Origin: Sphagnum compactum
Lineage: Eukaryota > Bryophyta > Sphagnopsida > Sphagnales
Direction: 5' to 3'
Assembly: GCA_965153455.1 (NCBI GenBank)
Contig: OZ234499.1
Coordinates: 10,970,271-11,034,270 of the forward strand
Length of the DNA: 64,000 bases
Shown: piece by piece, positions 14,443 to 28,450 of the stretch
Numbering within the stretch: the stretch's first letter is position 1
How the letters are laid out: each line of letters opens with the position of its first letter
Made by a program: the position numbers and the translations under genes
Notes under the pieces: generated by a model
Databases searched by the model: none
What the model was told of the DNA's origin: nothing
What the model saw: only the letters and a program-made list of their open reading frames with translations

Positions 14443-14461
14443 CCCCCCCCCCCCCCCCCCC
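14443..14461 (+). repeat. Poly-C run of 19 bases
   Basis: An uninterrupted run of C within AT-rich DNA, followed by ACCTCC. Sequencing length here is unreliable; it could form a G-quadruplex on the other strand. Confidence 0.9.
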
Positions 14462-14832
14462 ACCTCCATAGAAAGCATAAGTATTCTTTCTATTGTACTT
14501 TTACCTTGTTTTTGTTTCCTTTTTCTCCTTTCTCTTTTGTTTTTTAATTGTTGTCTCTTGTAACTAAAAAGCAATATCCCTTGTTCAAGCCCCCACCATG
14601 GGACAAGTGGAGACTTGGATGATGATGAACTTAGCTTTTTAAGCCAAAAAAAATTCATGAATTTGAAAAAGAGGCTTCGAAATAGCCGAGTTAGTAAGTT
14701 CTATATATATCCAAAATGGGATCCCAGATTTCCCAATAAAGTAAACTATGGGAATAATCAAGGTCACCAGGTTCCCCTATAAAGTTAAAGTAGGGGAAGG
14801 AGAGCCACAACAAAGTTCATTCCCAAAAGCTA

Positions 14833-14851
14833 GGTTTAGGGTTTAGGGTTT
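14833..14851 (+). repeat. Interstitial telomere-like motif
   Basis: GGTTTAGGGTTTAGGGTTT: two and a half units of the plant telomere repeat TTTAGGG. Another single unit follows near 14,895. Similar CCCTAAA text occurs near 2,320. Too short to mark a fused telomere; common as a promoter motif or in AT-rich repeats. Confidence 0.7.
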
Positions 14852-16798
14852 CTTTTGACACAAAGGACAAGTCCATTGCAAAGAGAAAAGGGGGGTTTAG
14901 GGTTTGAGGGATGGGAACTTGTAGCCTGGATCCCCAAAAGTTCAACATACTTGTCAACATAGGTGATTCATTTGTTGTGTAGCATAACATATAGGATTTG
15001 CAAATGAGAAAAAAAAGTTTAGGGTGGACCCTAGCCTTTAGTAGGACATCTTTCCATTAGGCATATTGCAATGACAAAATCTTTCTTAACAAGAAGATCA
15101 GGCTAAATTCTTGAAACATATCCATAACTCTAATGTTCACCTTTGCAAGGTGACATACTTGGTCATAGTGCAAGGTTGTGATGATTTCACCCTACATGTT
15201 GAATGATCATGTTAGCCTTTCATTATTTTAGGGGTGAAATTAGGCTTATAGTACTCATGTTGTTAATTGATCCAATAACCAAACCTTATTAGAGAATGGA
15301 ATTCTATTGCAATTAAGGAAAAAAAGACATGAATAAAAAAGAAAAAATGCAAAATGAATATGAAAAAAATTATGTCCAAATGAACAATTTATGATTTTCC
15401 AAACCACTCCAAATATCAACGATTTTGGACCCATTTTATGGCTTCCAAGTGTAACCTACATAAGGGAACTTGGGTCTCATTTTGTCAAATTTCATCCAAT
15501 TTGACATTGAAGAACCATTTGAAGACCTAAACCATGAGGATAAAAAGAGCCTAATCTTGTTGTCTTGAATGTTTATGGAATGCCCATTGTCACATGGAGG
15601 TAATCTTAAGCTTGGTAGCATGCCATCCATTGATAATCGACAAAAATCTAACTAGGCAATTGAGCAAATAGCAAACCTTAAGGTCCAAATTAATAGCTTA
15701 ATAATAATAATAAAATAATAAAAAACCAAAATACTTAGGTGAAATGTTTGAACAATCCAAAGACAATACATACATACATACATGCCTAGTGATTATACAA
15801 TACAATGAAGTCTAATATATTGAAAAGACACAATATAATGTCTACGATTTTCCATTAATCAAGTCGGAATCAAACATCATTAACTTACTCTAAGGTTAGT
15901 TTAGTCACGAAATAATCCTTTTAAATATTGAAATGACTTTTTTGTGTGAAAATATGAAGTTGAGGTGTTGACAATCATGATGATGATTATTGTAGGCAAC
16001 GGTTTCGATAATTTTATTACTCATGTGACATATCATAGTAGGCAATTGTAGATAGTGAAAAAACCATAATTCCCAGAAAAAAAGTTTAAATGAATTGATT
16101 TTGGGAAAAATTGTTTATTTGCTTTGTCAATGTGGAAGCTGACCCTAGGTGTAACATAGAAGGCAAACCATGAGAACCATGCAATGTAATACAAAACCAG
16201 AATGGTCACCAAATTGGCACCTACAAAATATTGAGGAAACTGAAACTGGCGGCAAATATTTACTTTTATTGACATAAACGTGGCAAATGTTGAATAGAAA
16301 TTTGCTACGGTAAATTAAAATTTTTATACTATGTGTACAAGTATGGCACATTTATTGGAAATTGAGAAAAACTTAGCAAAATTTAGAAAAACTGTCAATT
16401 AAATTTATTGATGCCATTTAAGGTATATTGATAATGGCGATTTGTAGCTCCATAAAAGGAGGTTCCAAAGGTCATAAGATAAATAAATTTGGCTAGAGGT
16501 AATTAGTGCAAAGAACATAACTAGAATAATAATAATAAGAAATACACTAATAAAGCTATTCTTAAAATAACCTTGGCTTCAGCCTTTTTTTTCACCCCTA
16601 AATGGTGGTCATTCACAAAGTGAGTGAATTTCATTGAAATTAGGTTTTTAGTTTCAAATGTTGAATCTGCACATTTTTACTTGTTGAATAGTTATAACAA
16701 TGGTGACAACTATTGTCAAGAAAGAAAATTTGAAATTGAAGCTAAAATCCATTCTACCACCAACATTGGGGAAAAAAAGGTTTTAGGCCTCCTTTAAT

Positions 16799-16918
16799 GC
16801 TTATGTACATTTTAGTGTTAGGTTTTGATCTGACCCTAACCTCACCAACTTTATGGGTGCTTATGTACATTTTAGTGTTAGGTTTTAAATCTCACCATAA
16901 CCTCACCCGCTCTATGGG
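16799..16918 (+). repeat. 60-bp tandem duplication
   Basis: Two adjacent 60-bp units each begin GCTTATGTACATTTTAGTGT, continue TAGGTTTT, and end with ACCTCACC followed by a CTATGGG or TTATGGG ending. They differ mainly in the middle. Non-coding. Confidence 0.9.
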
Positions 16919-17739
16919 AAAATTGACGCACTTGACATTGAATTGCTTTCTTTTGCAGAGATAATCAAACAATACCTTTAATATTTATTGGTCAATCATC
17001 ATAATTTGAACAAGAACATCATAACCAATTGCATTACTAAATGAGCGAATGCCAATAACTTATGCCTAGACCCTCCTTTTATATGTCTCAAAAAACTACT
17101 TGTCCCTTGATAAAGGATAGCCTTAACACCCAAATAGTACATGAATTGTGTTTCTAGTTGGTGAACTAGATAGTTGCCGACACTTTGGAGTGCAGCTATG
17201 AAGGTGATGGGGTTTTGCACAAGTGTAACAAACAGGGCTGAACTCCTTTGATACCTTCAAAGACCAAGGGTCTAGTACATCTAATTGCACACTACATACT
17301 TCATACCTTCAAAGATCAAGGTGATCTTCTTGGCTAAAAAAAATCACCACGGTTGAAAAGCCCGGCCAAAGCTTTGTAGGCACTTTGTAAGTTATGGCTT
17401 ACCCAATTTCCAAAGCATGGACGAAAAGTAAAAAACTAAGTTCCAAAATTAGTAATGGATTTTTTTTTTGCAGATTTTTGGAGGGAAATACTAATTGTTG
17501 ATCGCGATTGCCAAGGCTTGAAAAATATGCTCATCTCCAAAATTTCAATATACCATGGCTTATTATATATATGCTTGCCCATAAATCACAAGGCTATGCC
17601 ACCACACCAAGCATGCAAGGTTACTTGGGATGGGCACAAGTGATGAGCCATTACCAAGCCTACGAAAGGTTTTCTCTTTGGCTGTAAATTTTCTCAAAAA
17701 AATATGAACTTTATTTCAAAAAAACATTTCAACTTTGAA

Positions 17740-17758
17740 AGGAAGGAAGGAAGGAAGG
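17740..17758 (+). repeat. GGAA microsatellite
   Basis: GAAAGGAAGGAAGGAAGGAA followed by GGG: four to five GGAA units. Confidence 0.85.
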
Positions 17759-18459
17759 GCGTGAACACCTAGTTTTGTTTTGAATGACAATTTCATCTTT
17801 ACAATTCCATGCAAGAACCTTTTCATATTTTGCCTTTTCATATTATCACTTTTCAATTGTCGCTTGTGATCATGTTGAATGTTTTTTGTCCTCTCAAATG
17901 ACACCCACATATATTTGAATTTAATTTAGATCACATCGTATTGAATAAAAGGTTAATCCTTTTCAAATCTTGTTTTCAAGAATGGTTTGATTTCATGAGT
18001 TTAATTTTGTAATTGATAATAATAAAGCAATGCTTTTCAATGTTTTTTAATAGGTGAAGATTGAATTTCATTCTATAAATTAACCCCCTAAATCTCAGGA
18101 AAAGGAACAAATTACACTCAAAAGTGGACCAAATTGGTCCATCCTTTAGGGGTTTATTGGAAGTGAATTTTAAAAAGTACATTCTTATATGGTCATGAAA
18201 TTTTGTTTTGATATTGTAAGATTCTATTAACAAAATTTAAAAAAAAATAAAAATTCAAATCTTAGGTCGGTTTGATGTCACTCATATGATGCCAAGTGAT
18301 GCAAAGACCAAGTAAAAGATTTTTGAAAATTCCTTTATTTATTCAATAATTTAATTTAACTAAATTAAATATGTATTATTTATTTGACTCAGTTGTGGAT
18401 GAACCTATTGTGTAAACCCTTGTGGGTGACCCCTTACCCGACCTACGTAGTTGCGTAAA

Positions 18460-18670
18460 GGTGCATTCACACTTGATGTTAAGTCAGTGTTAAATGAAAA
18501 TCTAGGTGACATCCTAGCTGGCACCCAATGTTAAATGGTCGATAGTTCAATGTTAAGTGAATGTTAGCTTAGCATAGGATAGGATTTTCATTGCAAGTTC
18601 ATTAAACTCCTAAATGACTAGCACGGTCTTAGGCAACTCAACACTAGAGTCCCTAACAACAAGTGTGAAT
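18460..18670 (+). mobile_element. MITE family 1, copy A
   Basis: It starts GGTGCATTCACACTTGATGT and ends with the inverted form CAAGTGTGAAT, lacking the last five bases of the repeat. It aligns along its whole length with the reverse complement of copy B at 20,210-20,414. Non-coding; no target duplication was resolved. Confidence 0.8.
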
Positions 18671-19790
18671 AAGTCCCTAACCATCCTTTGGTACCATATT
18701 ACATCCTTGTGACGTCCACTCAATATGTATTGAGTAGCCTCCGGGGTTACATGTCTGGAAACTAGGGCAAATCCAAGGGTCAAGAGTTCTCGATTGCATT
18801 AGAAATGAGGTTGAGCCATTGGAAGGTGGTTTATAATTAATTTTTAGAATTGTTTGGTCAAATTTTTGCTCATAAAAATGAATTTCTCTAAATTGTTTAA
18901 TTGTAAACAACATCTCTTTAGGTTTGTAAGTATGCCTACTTTAAAACAAAAAAATCATTTTAATCACAATTTGTGATCCTACAATCCTTAAGCTTTGGTA
19001 AGCCAAAAAAACCAAGAATAAGAAATATGGTTCCATGCTTTCCTCCCATTGAAGAGGACACTTGATCTCCTTGAGATTTATTTTGATAACGTTTAAAATC
19101 AACAATTTTTTAAGCACAAGTTTTGACTGGAGGGTGAAAATATGGTTAAATAGATACGTTTTTCAAATTGCAAAACAATACAAGTAGTCAAATTATTTTA
19201 TTATGTATTGAAAGTATAAATATTATTTTATTTGATGATTAATATGAGAATATTTTTTTGCTTTACTATTTATAATTTTGAACAATCAACATCTTCAAGT
19301 AGATTTAAATAGATCTTTAAAAAATTCATCTACTTACATGAATTTTTCAATTTTATAAAATAAGTTCTAAGTAAATAAAAATTTGATTTTTTTTTTATTT
19401 TCAAGTTAATGAAGGCTTAAAAAATACTCATGTATTATCAAATTACGCATATTGCAATCACAATATATCAAACTTCTAATGTAAAAATAACTTTGGATAC
19501 CATATTGACTAGTTGATTTCATATCTAATTTTAAGTTATTTTTATTGTACTATTTTTTTTTCAAACTTTTTATTCAACTTATCATAAACTTTAATGGAGG
19601 AGCTAATGGTTTCATATTTTTAATTATTAAAAAAAAATTTAAAATCTATTTTCTTATGTCTATATCAAAAAATCATGTCAGTTTTAAATTGAACTAACTA
19701 CTTTTTTTTTTCCCGGTTTACTTGACCATGCTTGCACCTTGGAACTAATAGGTCGTCATGGAATGTGGATTCAGCCAAGAACCAAACCTG

Positions 19791-20003
19791 GTGGGTTTTA
19801 GGGTTTTTTAAATATAGGGTCCGATTTTTAGGGTTAGGTAAGGGTTAGAGTTCTAGGTTCAGATAATGTCTAAGGTTCTTAGTATCTAGAATTTTATGTC
19901 TAAGTTCTAAGGTCTTAAAATTATAGGTCCTAATTTTAAACTTTAATATATAAGGGCATTAAACTCCAATGGTAACATTAAAATGAGCTTTACACAAATA
20001 TGT
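19791..20003 (+). repeat. Dispersed repeat, copy A (GGGTTTTAGGG-type)
   Basis: It begins GTGGGTTTTAGGGTTTTTTA, contains runs of TTAGGGTTAGG- and GTCCTAA-like text, and ends TATAAGGGCATTAAACTCCA before CATTAAAATGAGCTTTACAC. The same succession occurs at 47,107-47,303. Non-coding; class unknown. Confidence 0.7.
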
Positions 20004-20209
20004 TGTGATATTCTTTTAAGTTATTACCTATGTTCAAAAAAGGCCTTATAGGGCTCATGTGGGTGGAGACCATTGTTGATTAGCTTGTTCATTTATGTTA
20101 TTTCCTATTGTTGTTTTCGGGAACATGTTGAGAACACTTTGGGAACTTTGAAAACCCATTAAAACTTTTAAAGAACAACATGAGAACCTACGAAATTGGG
20201 AACCTTGAA

Positions 20210-20414
20210 GGTGCATTCACACTTGGTGTTAGGGACTCTCGTGTTGAGTTCCCTAACACCATGCTTGTCATTTAGGACTTGCCATGAACATTTTGTGTTA
20301 AGCTAACACTCACTCACTATTGAAGTGTCACCCATTTTAACAGTGGGTGCCACCTAGGATGATGCCATCTAGATTTTTATTTAACACTGACTTAACATCA
20401 AGTGTGAATGCACC
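20210..20414 (-). mobile_element. MITE family 1, copy B
   Basis: Terminal inverted repeats of about 24 bp: left GGTGCATTCACACTTGGTGT, reversed right end GGTGCATTCACACTTGATGT. Length 205 bp. It is in opposite orientation to copy A, 1.5 kb away. Interior landmarks shared with copy A include CCTAAATGACWAGCAYGGT and GAGAGTCCCTAACA-type strings. Non-coding. Confidence 0.85.
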
Positions 20415-21504
20415 ATAATACTAGGCCCCAAATCAGCACCAGGTCTTAAATGCATGAAGTATTGCTGCATTTGGGTGATGCCCAAACACATTTGGGCAGG
20501 CCCCTTGATTTGTGCACAATACTTCATGGATCCAATTGTGTCTAGGCCACAACAATAATGTGTCTGGGCTTCACCAGACGTTTTTTACTTGGGCATCTAG
20601 GCTGGCAGGAGAAAAGAAATGCAGCATTGTACTGCTTGCATTTTAATACCTGCTGCTGATTTAACGAGAGAAACTCCACAAAAACATGTAATGCAAACAC
20701 AAACAAATGCTCTTTCAGTTCCAGCGAAACCAAAACAAGCATGACAAGTGTAGAGACTAGCCTTATTCCAATGTTCCTGCCTTGTAACGGCCTGAGGTCC
20801 CAATACCAGTACCAGGGTAGTATGGAATTTAAATCTAGTATAGGATAAAATCCAATACCAGTACCAGCTAGTATGTTCAAAAGTCAATACCTGCCCAACA
20901 ACAATGGTTAAAACACGAAAGTTGCACCCCGCTCATGTGATGAAATTCTTGATCAAGGTGAGATTCAAGAAGACCAAGTTCTTTGGAAAGCAGCAAAGCA
21001 CAAGGTCAAAAGTGTAGTATTCAGCTTATGAAATGTAGTATAATGTCCTATTGAAGACATTGGCTGAATTGAAGCATTGATGACTGGCCATTCAAAATTT
21101 CAACTACATGGGTCTCATCACTAATATTGCATATAACATGCGTTTTAGCTTTCGAGGCCTCGTTGAGTACTTGTCATGCTATTATTGTTGTTGCCTCAGA
21201 TAACTGGCACTTGTGATCAGCTGTTCTACATTTGTTTCTCACCCTCTGAGTGTTGTGGTGGCAATTTACTAAGGAAAACAGTGAAGGTGAAACCTCAAAG
21301 TTCTTCCCTCCAATTGCTGTCTTTATTGTTTTCAAATGGCATGTCACCAGATTGATATGGTACAGCTGATTTGCAAATGAATGTCAAACAGAAGAGGCTT
21401 TGGTTTCAGATTTTGAAGTCCAGGCCCTTGCCCAAAAAGAATACAATTGCCTGCATGCAATCGATGACTAAGAGATGTTCCTTGCTGCAAGTTCATTGAG
21501 TACC
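20415..21504. other. Region 3' of the acetyltransferase gene
   Basis: Composition shifts to a less AT-rich state from about 20,500. The acetyltransferase 3' untranslated region should lie at the right end on the minus strand. A 112-codon minus-strand frame (20542-20880) contains a repeated AATACCAGTACCAG string and is not accepted as a gene. Confidence 0.45.
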
Positions 21505-23759
<2,255 letters not shown>

Positions 23760-23763
<4 letters not shown>

Positions 23764-23771
23764 AACCCCAT
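23760..23771 (-). promoter_or_regulatory. Short upstream ORF overlapping the proposed acetyltransferase start
   Basis: An ATG at 23771 opens a three-codon frame (ATG GGG TTA TGA) that ends inside the proposed main start (ATG at 23763-23761). The main frame has an in-frame TAA about 42 nt upstream, so it cannot start further upstream in this exon. If the start is right, the overlapping uORF could lower translation. Its relevance depends on exon 1 being correct. Confidence 0.3.
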
Positions 23772-24620
23772 TCGTTCTTTTCAGACTACCGCTGCTGGAT
23801 TAGAGAAAAAGAGATGCACACACCAGAAACAAAAGAAAAACAAAAATAACAGAGTCAGAGAAGTACGAGGACGCGACAGAGCAGCAGGAGGAGGAGCAGG
23901 CGACGTTGCACGAGGGTCGACCGGAGCAGTGAGGAGGGAGCACCAAGAAAGAAACGGTCGAGCATACCATCGCCATATCCGCACGCGCTCTCTTCCGTCT
24001 TCTCTACTCTTCTTTTCCTTCAAACTCTCCACCTTTTTCCTTCTTCTTCTTGTTGCGTCCTCAAATCCCACCCCACCCTTGCTGTCTCTGCGTCACTCAC
24101 ATAGTCAAAATTTCCATTTGATCTCACCACAGACTCTCTCTCAAATCATGCACCTACTACGCAAAGAATCTCTTCTCTGTGTACCTATCTATCTCAAGAG
24201 CATTAAATCAGCTACAAGAAAAACGCATCAGGCCATCTTCTCTCTCTATCTTCTTTTCTCCCACACACACATAAAATCATTCGTACGCCGAGGAACCTTT
24301 GGGCTCTTGGACCACCACCCCGGGTGCCGGCCGGTTCTCAAGAAAACACGCCAAGAAAGAGACAAACACAGGACGAAGCCGAAGAAGATTAGAGCGCCTC
24401 CGTCTGATCCATCTTGCAAAGACGAGAGGATGTTCGCGGATTTGAGGAGACGAGACGAGGTTTGCGGATTTTGAGAAGACGAGACGAGGTTTGGGGGTTT
24501 TCAGAAGGCGAGGTTTTTTGGGAACCAATTCTGTCAGTGCAACAAAGCTTCTTCTACAAGTGCGACAAATCTTTGTGTGTCACGACGAGCTATGACTTGT
24601 GACAATGGCAGCAAGAAAGT
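23764..24620 (-). promoter_or_regulatory. GC-richer upstream region of the acetyltransferase gene
   Basis: Base composition rises well above the surrounding AT-rich DNA immediately 5' of the acetyltransferase. The transcript-sense strand is GA/CT-rich and contains no recognisable coding sequence of its own. This is the expected place for the promoter and 5' leader. No TATA box or initiator could be assigned with confidence. A long plus-strand open frame here (23716-24474) is arginine- and serine-rich low-complexity sequence and is not accepted as a gene. Confidence 0.5.
24421..24514. repeat. Three degenerate tandem units of about 28 bp
   Basis: Successive units read approximately GTTCGCGGATTTGAGGAGA, GTTTGCGGATTTTGAGAAGA and GTTTGGGGGTTTTCAGAAGG, each followed by CGAGACGAG or a remnant of it. 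The array lies about 0.65 kb upstream of the acetyltransferase start, in its presumed promoter or leader. Confidence 0.75.
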
Positions 24621-26900
24621 CAAGAAGAATTCTCTGGATCTGTTTCCGAGCTTGACTCAGCGATGAGATTTCGGTTCCGATGCAGACCAACTCTTACTCT
24701 TACTACTGTGATGCAATTGTCGTGATGCGTTGTGCATATCTTAGCTTAGCACCGTCCATCCCTAAAGCAGTATCATTATTGTGCAAATCCTTGTTACTGA
24801 CTATAAGCGATTGAGGGTCTTGCAAGCGCATGAGACCGGCAGCTGTGGGAGATCACAGACAGCTACTAGCTACAACGTCCTTGTTGAAATTCTTTTGGAG
24901 GTTTGTACTGAATTGAAGCTGAATCTTCTTTGCTTTGTTGGGATGATTCAAAAGCAAATTTGCTGTTACAATAATAACGTTGGAGAAATAGGAGTACTAA
25001 GGAGATTTTCTGTAACATTTGCAGACTATGGACTTGGTACTGAAGTTATGGACTTGTGTATGTATGTATCCATTTGCCTATCCAATGTTCCATGCAACAC
25101 AACCTAGTACCTCTGAGATGAAGATCCTCAAGGTTGCTTGCATATATTTTACTTTAGGTGTTTGGAACTTGATCATCCTGTTTTGAGTGAACATAGAACA
25201 TGTCCAAGGGATCAAGCAATTCTAATGTGCGGTTCTTCTCTTGATCAGGCCAAGCAATTATTGAACCATTGACTTTGGCTCAGAGCTGATAGGGGTTCCT
25301 CAAACTCATGTGATCCAAAAGCCAAGTTCTGTGAATGGATTGAGACAGGATCATAGTTACAGCAATGAGCATCTTATTTGAAACTTGGACACATTACAGC
25401 TCAATTCCCCATAGAGGTAGGTGGCTTTGATCTTTATTGATACACTGGAGTCTTTCTTGTAAATCTGGCCTAAGAATTCCCTAAATCTTTCCAAGCTGTG
25501 AATGCAATTGAAGATCCCAACACGAATTTCACAGGTAGTTGTACATTGCAGGAAATATCTCATGTTTGATTGTTGGATTGTGAATCTTGCAGATGTCAAA
25601 CCAGAGGAATGAAAAACTTGGGACATTAGAAAGATCAAGGAGGGGCCTGATGGAGATGTTGACTGCATGCTGGATGTTCGGCTACAATGACAGTTGGGTA
25701 TGGTTCTGTCCTCTGAGTCTTTTTTGTCTTGCCCGTACCAGTACACTGCACACTTCCATTGCATCTCCAGGGATCCTGTCATTGTAAATAAGACTTTCTA
25801 ATCTTCCGCAGGGTGGATGGTCCTACACATTTGCAGTGCAAGAATATAATGTATGGTGAAAGCTTTTGAGATGAGAGTTTGTGGCAATGTACCAGAATTC
25901 TCCACACTTCATACCAAAGAGTATGTTTGCTGCCTTCACATCTTCATGGTGTGCTAGGTCACAACATTCATGCATGAAGTGCAAACCCTAGAGCAAACTG
26001 TTTGCATGTTGACCAATCAAGTGCTGGCTTACCATGTACGTTTTCTGTTGAAAAAGTGACACATGAGTTCTCAGTACTCTCTTGCAAAAGAAATGGTAGA
26101 AGTAACTGGAAAGTTCCACAAATTTTCTTTCAAAATAGATCTGTCTCTTGTTATCAAGAAATAGTTGGGTTTGATTCTTAACAGTAACGGCACAAATGCA
26201 CAATAGACGACTGACAAGATCATATTTTTCAACATTGAGAATTACATGCCTCAATGATCACTGCAGTCAGTTACCGCATGATGTTGGTTGCTTCAGTGTT
26301 GAATTGGGAAAAATTCATCACTGGGAGGGGAGACAATGACACTTGGCTTTCAGTATATCACACAAAACCTGCATCCAAGAAAACCCACATGAACAAATTT
26401 ATTCGTTAGCTTGACTACCACCTTACCATTTTAAAGTCATTTTGTCACAAGAGAGTGTTTGTCAACTGAAGTGTAAAGCTCTATATGTGAGACTCAGGAT
26501 CATCAATCTCAAAGAATTATGCACAAGAAAGTAGCATAGATAACCTGGGTTCCTCTTTAACTGGTCTGTGAGCTAAAGCTGTTTGTAGAGGAACTTTTGA
26601 CTCAAGACTCTGTCAAGCAGTAAGGATTGGACCAGTAATCAGGAGCTTGCTGGTTGCTGGGTTTGTGATCAAATGGGGAAGGCATTGTACCATTGACAAA
26701 GAATGTCAAACAAGGATTGTGTTGATTGCAGTGGTGTTGTTGGCATGGTACAGTTCTTGGGCAACATGTAGACAGCAAACATGGTACAGCAATTGAGAAT
26801 GGTGACATCTGAAAAATATTTTCCTAGTGTATTCGGAGCCATGCTTTTCAAATAAGTTTTGTGATGTTGCTCAAGTGGCAATCATCCAACAGTATATTTA
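24621..26900. other. GC-richer gene-free stretch, function unknown
   Basis: This stretch is less AT-rich than most of the window, resembling genic or promoter DNA. Open frames are at most 141 codons and none resembles a known protein. There is no convincing chain of splice sites on either strand. It could hold non-coding exons, a distant leader of the acetyltransferase gene on the minus strand, or the remains of an old gene. I see no RNA gene. Confidence 0.4.
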
Positions 26901-27599
26901 GCCAAATTTGGCAATTTGAAAAATATGAAAATCAAAAATCGTAAGTGCCCTTTCTTATTGTAAATTGTAGTGATTTCTGGCAATTTTTTTAACAATTAAA
27001 CCCTAGACCCTTTTTTCATCAATTCTCTTCTCAAATCTTAACTTGCTGATTATTCCAACTTCTTGGATCCATCTTTGCTGCCTTCCATTTCATACCTTGT
27101 TTTTCGTGCACTTTTTCATTTTTAAATGGTCTCCATTGCTACCATCATTTCCTGACTTTAATTGTTTTTGAAATTTTCCTCTTTCTCAACCTCCATTTCA
27201 TGAACTAATTTTTAATATTTTCAACAGTTCCAATCCATACACCATCCAACATACAACTTTCCTAGATATTATTTTTCTTGGCATTCATTTCATGCCTTTT
27301 TTTTCCTTAGATTTTCCATCTCCGTGGTCTTATTCACTTTATACAAGCTTGTTTCTTAGTTACTCATGGCTGTCCCTTCTTTCCAACTCATATCTCCACA
27401 AAGTAATGACTAATGATAGTAAGTGTTGGCCCAACAAGAATGTTACCTGGCTTTTTTGCTTTGCATTACGCAGTGATGGTCTTGTTTTGCAACTTTTGTG
27501 GAAACCAAACTATGTAGTTGATTGGATTCTTTTTTACTGCTTGGATTACTACAACAACAAGAACTCTTGGCACATATTTGTTACCTTGTTGAAATGTGA

Positions 27600-28450
27600 T
27601 GATTTTTGTTAATGCTTCCTATTGACCATTTGCTTTGACAATCAAGTAGCTTGAATGAGGAACATAATGATCCTTCTCAATTCCCTTGACGTAATTTGCT
27701 AGTACTTCATCATATCCTTCCTTACCTCCTGCAACAAGTCTTGTGCTAGGAAGCTACAAGATTCAAGCAATTCCTTTTGTTCTTAAATCGATTTGTTGTT
27801 TCTGCAACTTTGTGAATCAATAGAGTAATGGAAATTGCAAATCAACTCTTTCACTAGTGGTTCATCCACTTGTGTCCAATCAAACTTCCTCATTTGTGCC
27901 AAGCTTGCTTTCCTTGCCCATTCAACATCCTTTTTCTTTATTGCCTAAATACTTCCATGCATGCATTCTATAAAGGTAATGATCATCAATTCTTTTGGAG
28001 ATGACATGTTGTTTAACTCTTTGATTTATCATTATTATGAATATTAGTCATATTAACACCCTCTATCTTTTGTTTTATCTCGTTGCTTACTTAAGAAATT
28101 TGTTCCTTATAAAGATTAAACTTTCGATTCTAAAAAATCGTAGTGTAGTTTGGATATGAAGGTAATGGAGGTTCTTTGTACAACTTATCCTACAAGGAAG
28201 TAATCAATCCCAAATGCAAAGTTGCAATGTCTAGTAGTTTCTATTTCAAAGTTGTGAAAGGAACAAACCATCCTTCTTGTTTTGTTTTTTGGTATTTGCA
28301 CCCTTGGTAAATTTGTCTCCCAAAAATGATCATAGTCATCCTAATTGTTCTCTTGGAACACTATGATATGTTCCTTTGATATTATCACCTTCATTTGATT
28401 CAATTTTTCTCTTTTATCATTGATACTCAAATGTACATGTGATTGAAACT
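27600..28450 (-). pseudogene. Decayed coding remnants, possibly retroelement gag
   Basis: On the minus strand, 28,030-27,620 keeps one frame with few stops: KELNNMSSPKELMIITFIEC, KKKDVEWARKASLAQMRKFD, WTQVDEPLVKELICNFHYS and CSFLAQDLLQEVRKDMMKY. To its right, 28,270-28,110 also reads as protein-like sequence in one frame (EGWFVPFTTL, KLLDIATLHLGLITSL, PPLPSYPNYTTIF). These look like natural protein rather than chance. I do not recognise the family with certainty; a retroelement gag is my best guess, given the neighbouring gypsy element in the same orientation. It lies downstream of that element's integrase, so it would belong to a second element. Confidence 0.5.

Larger units (their letters stand above)
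13223..18459. other. Gene-free AT-rich DNA with scattered simple repeats
   Basis: Holds the poly-C run, the telomere-like motif, a 60-bp tandem duplication and a GGAA run listed separately. No coding sequence was recognised; the longest frame is 85 codons. Confidence 0.5.

Noticed and set aside
14443-14461. Poly-C run as a possible regulatory G-quadruplex
   Set aside because: A single homopolymer without the grouped-G pattern expected of a regulatory quadruplex and no nearby gene.
14833-14905. Telomere-like repeats as a sign of an old telomere fusion
   Set aside because: Only two and a half units plus one separate unit, far too few.
20542-20887. 112- and 96-codon overlapping minus-strand frames
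   Set aside because: Two overlapping frames of similar length, both containing the translation of a small AATACCAGTACCAG repeat; typical chance frames.
25357-25782. 141-codon minus-strand open frame
   Set aside because: No domain-like pattern and no supporting splice structure; the plus strand of the same DNA is equally open over shorter lengths.
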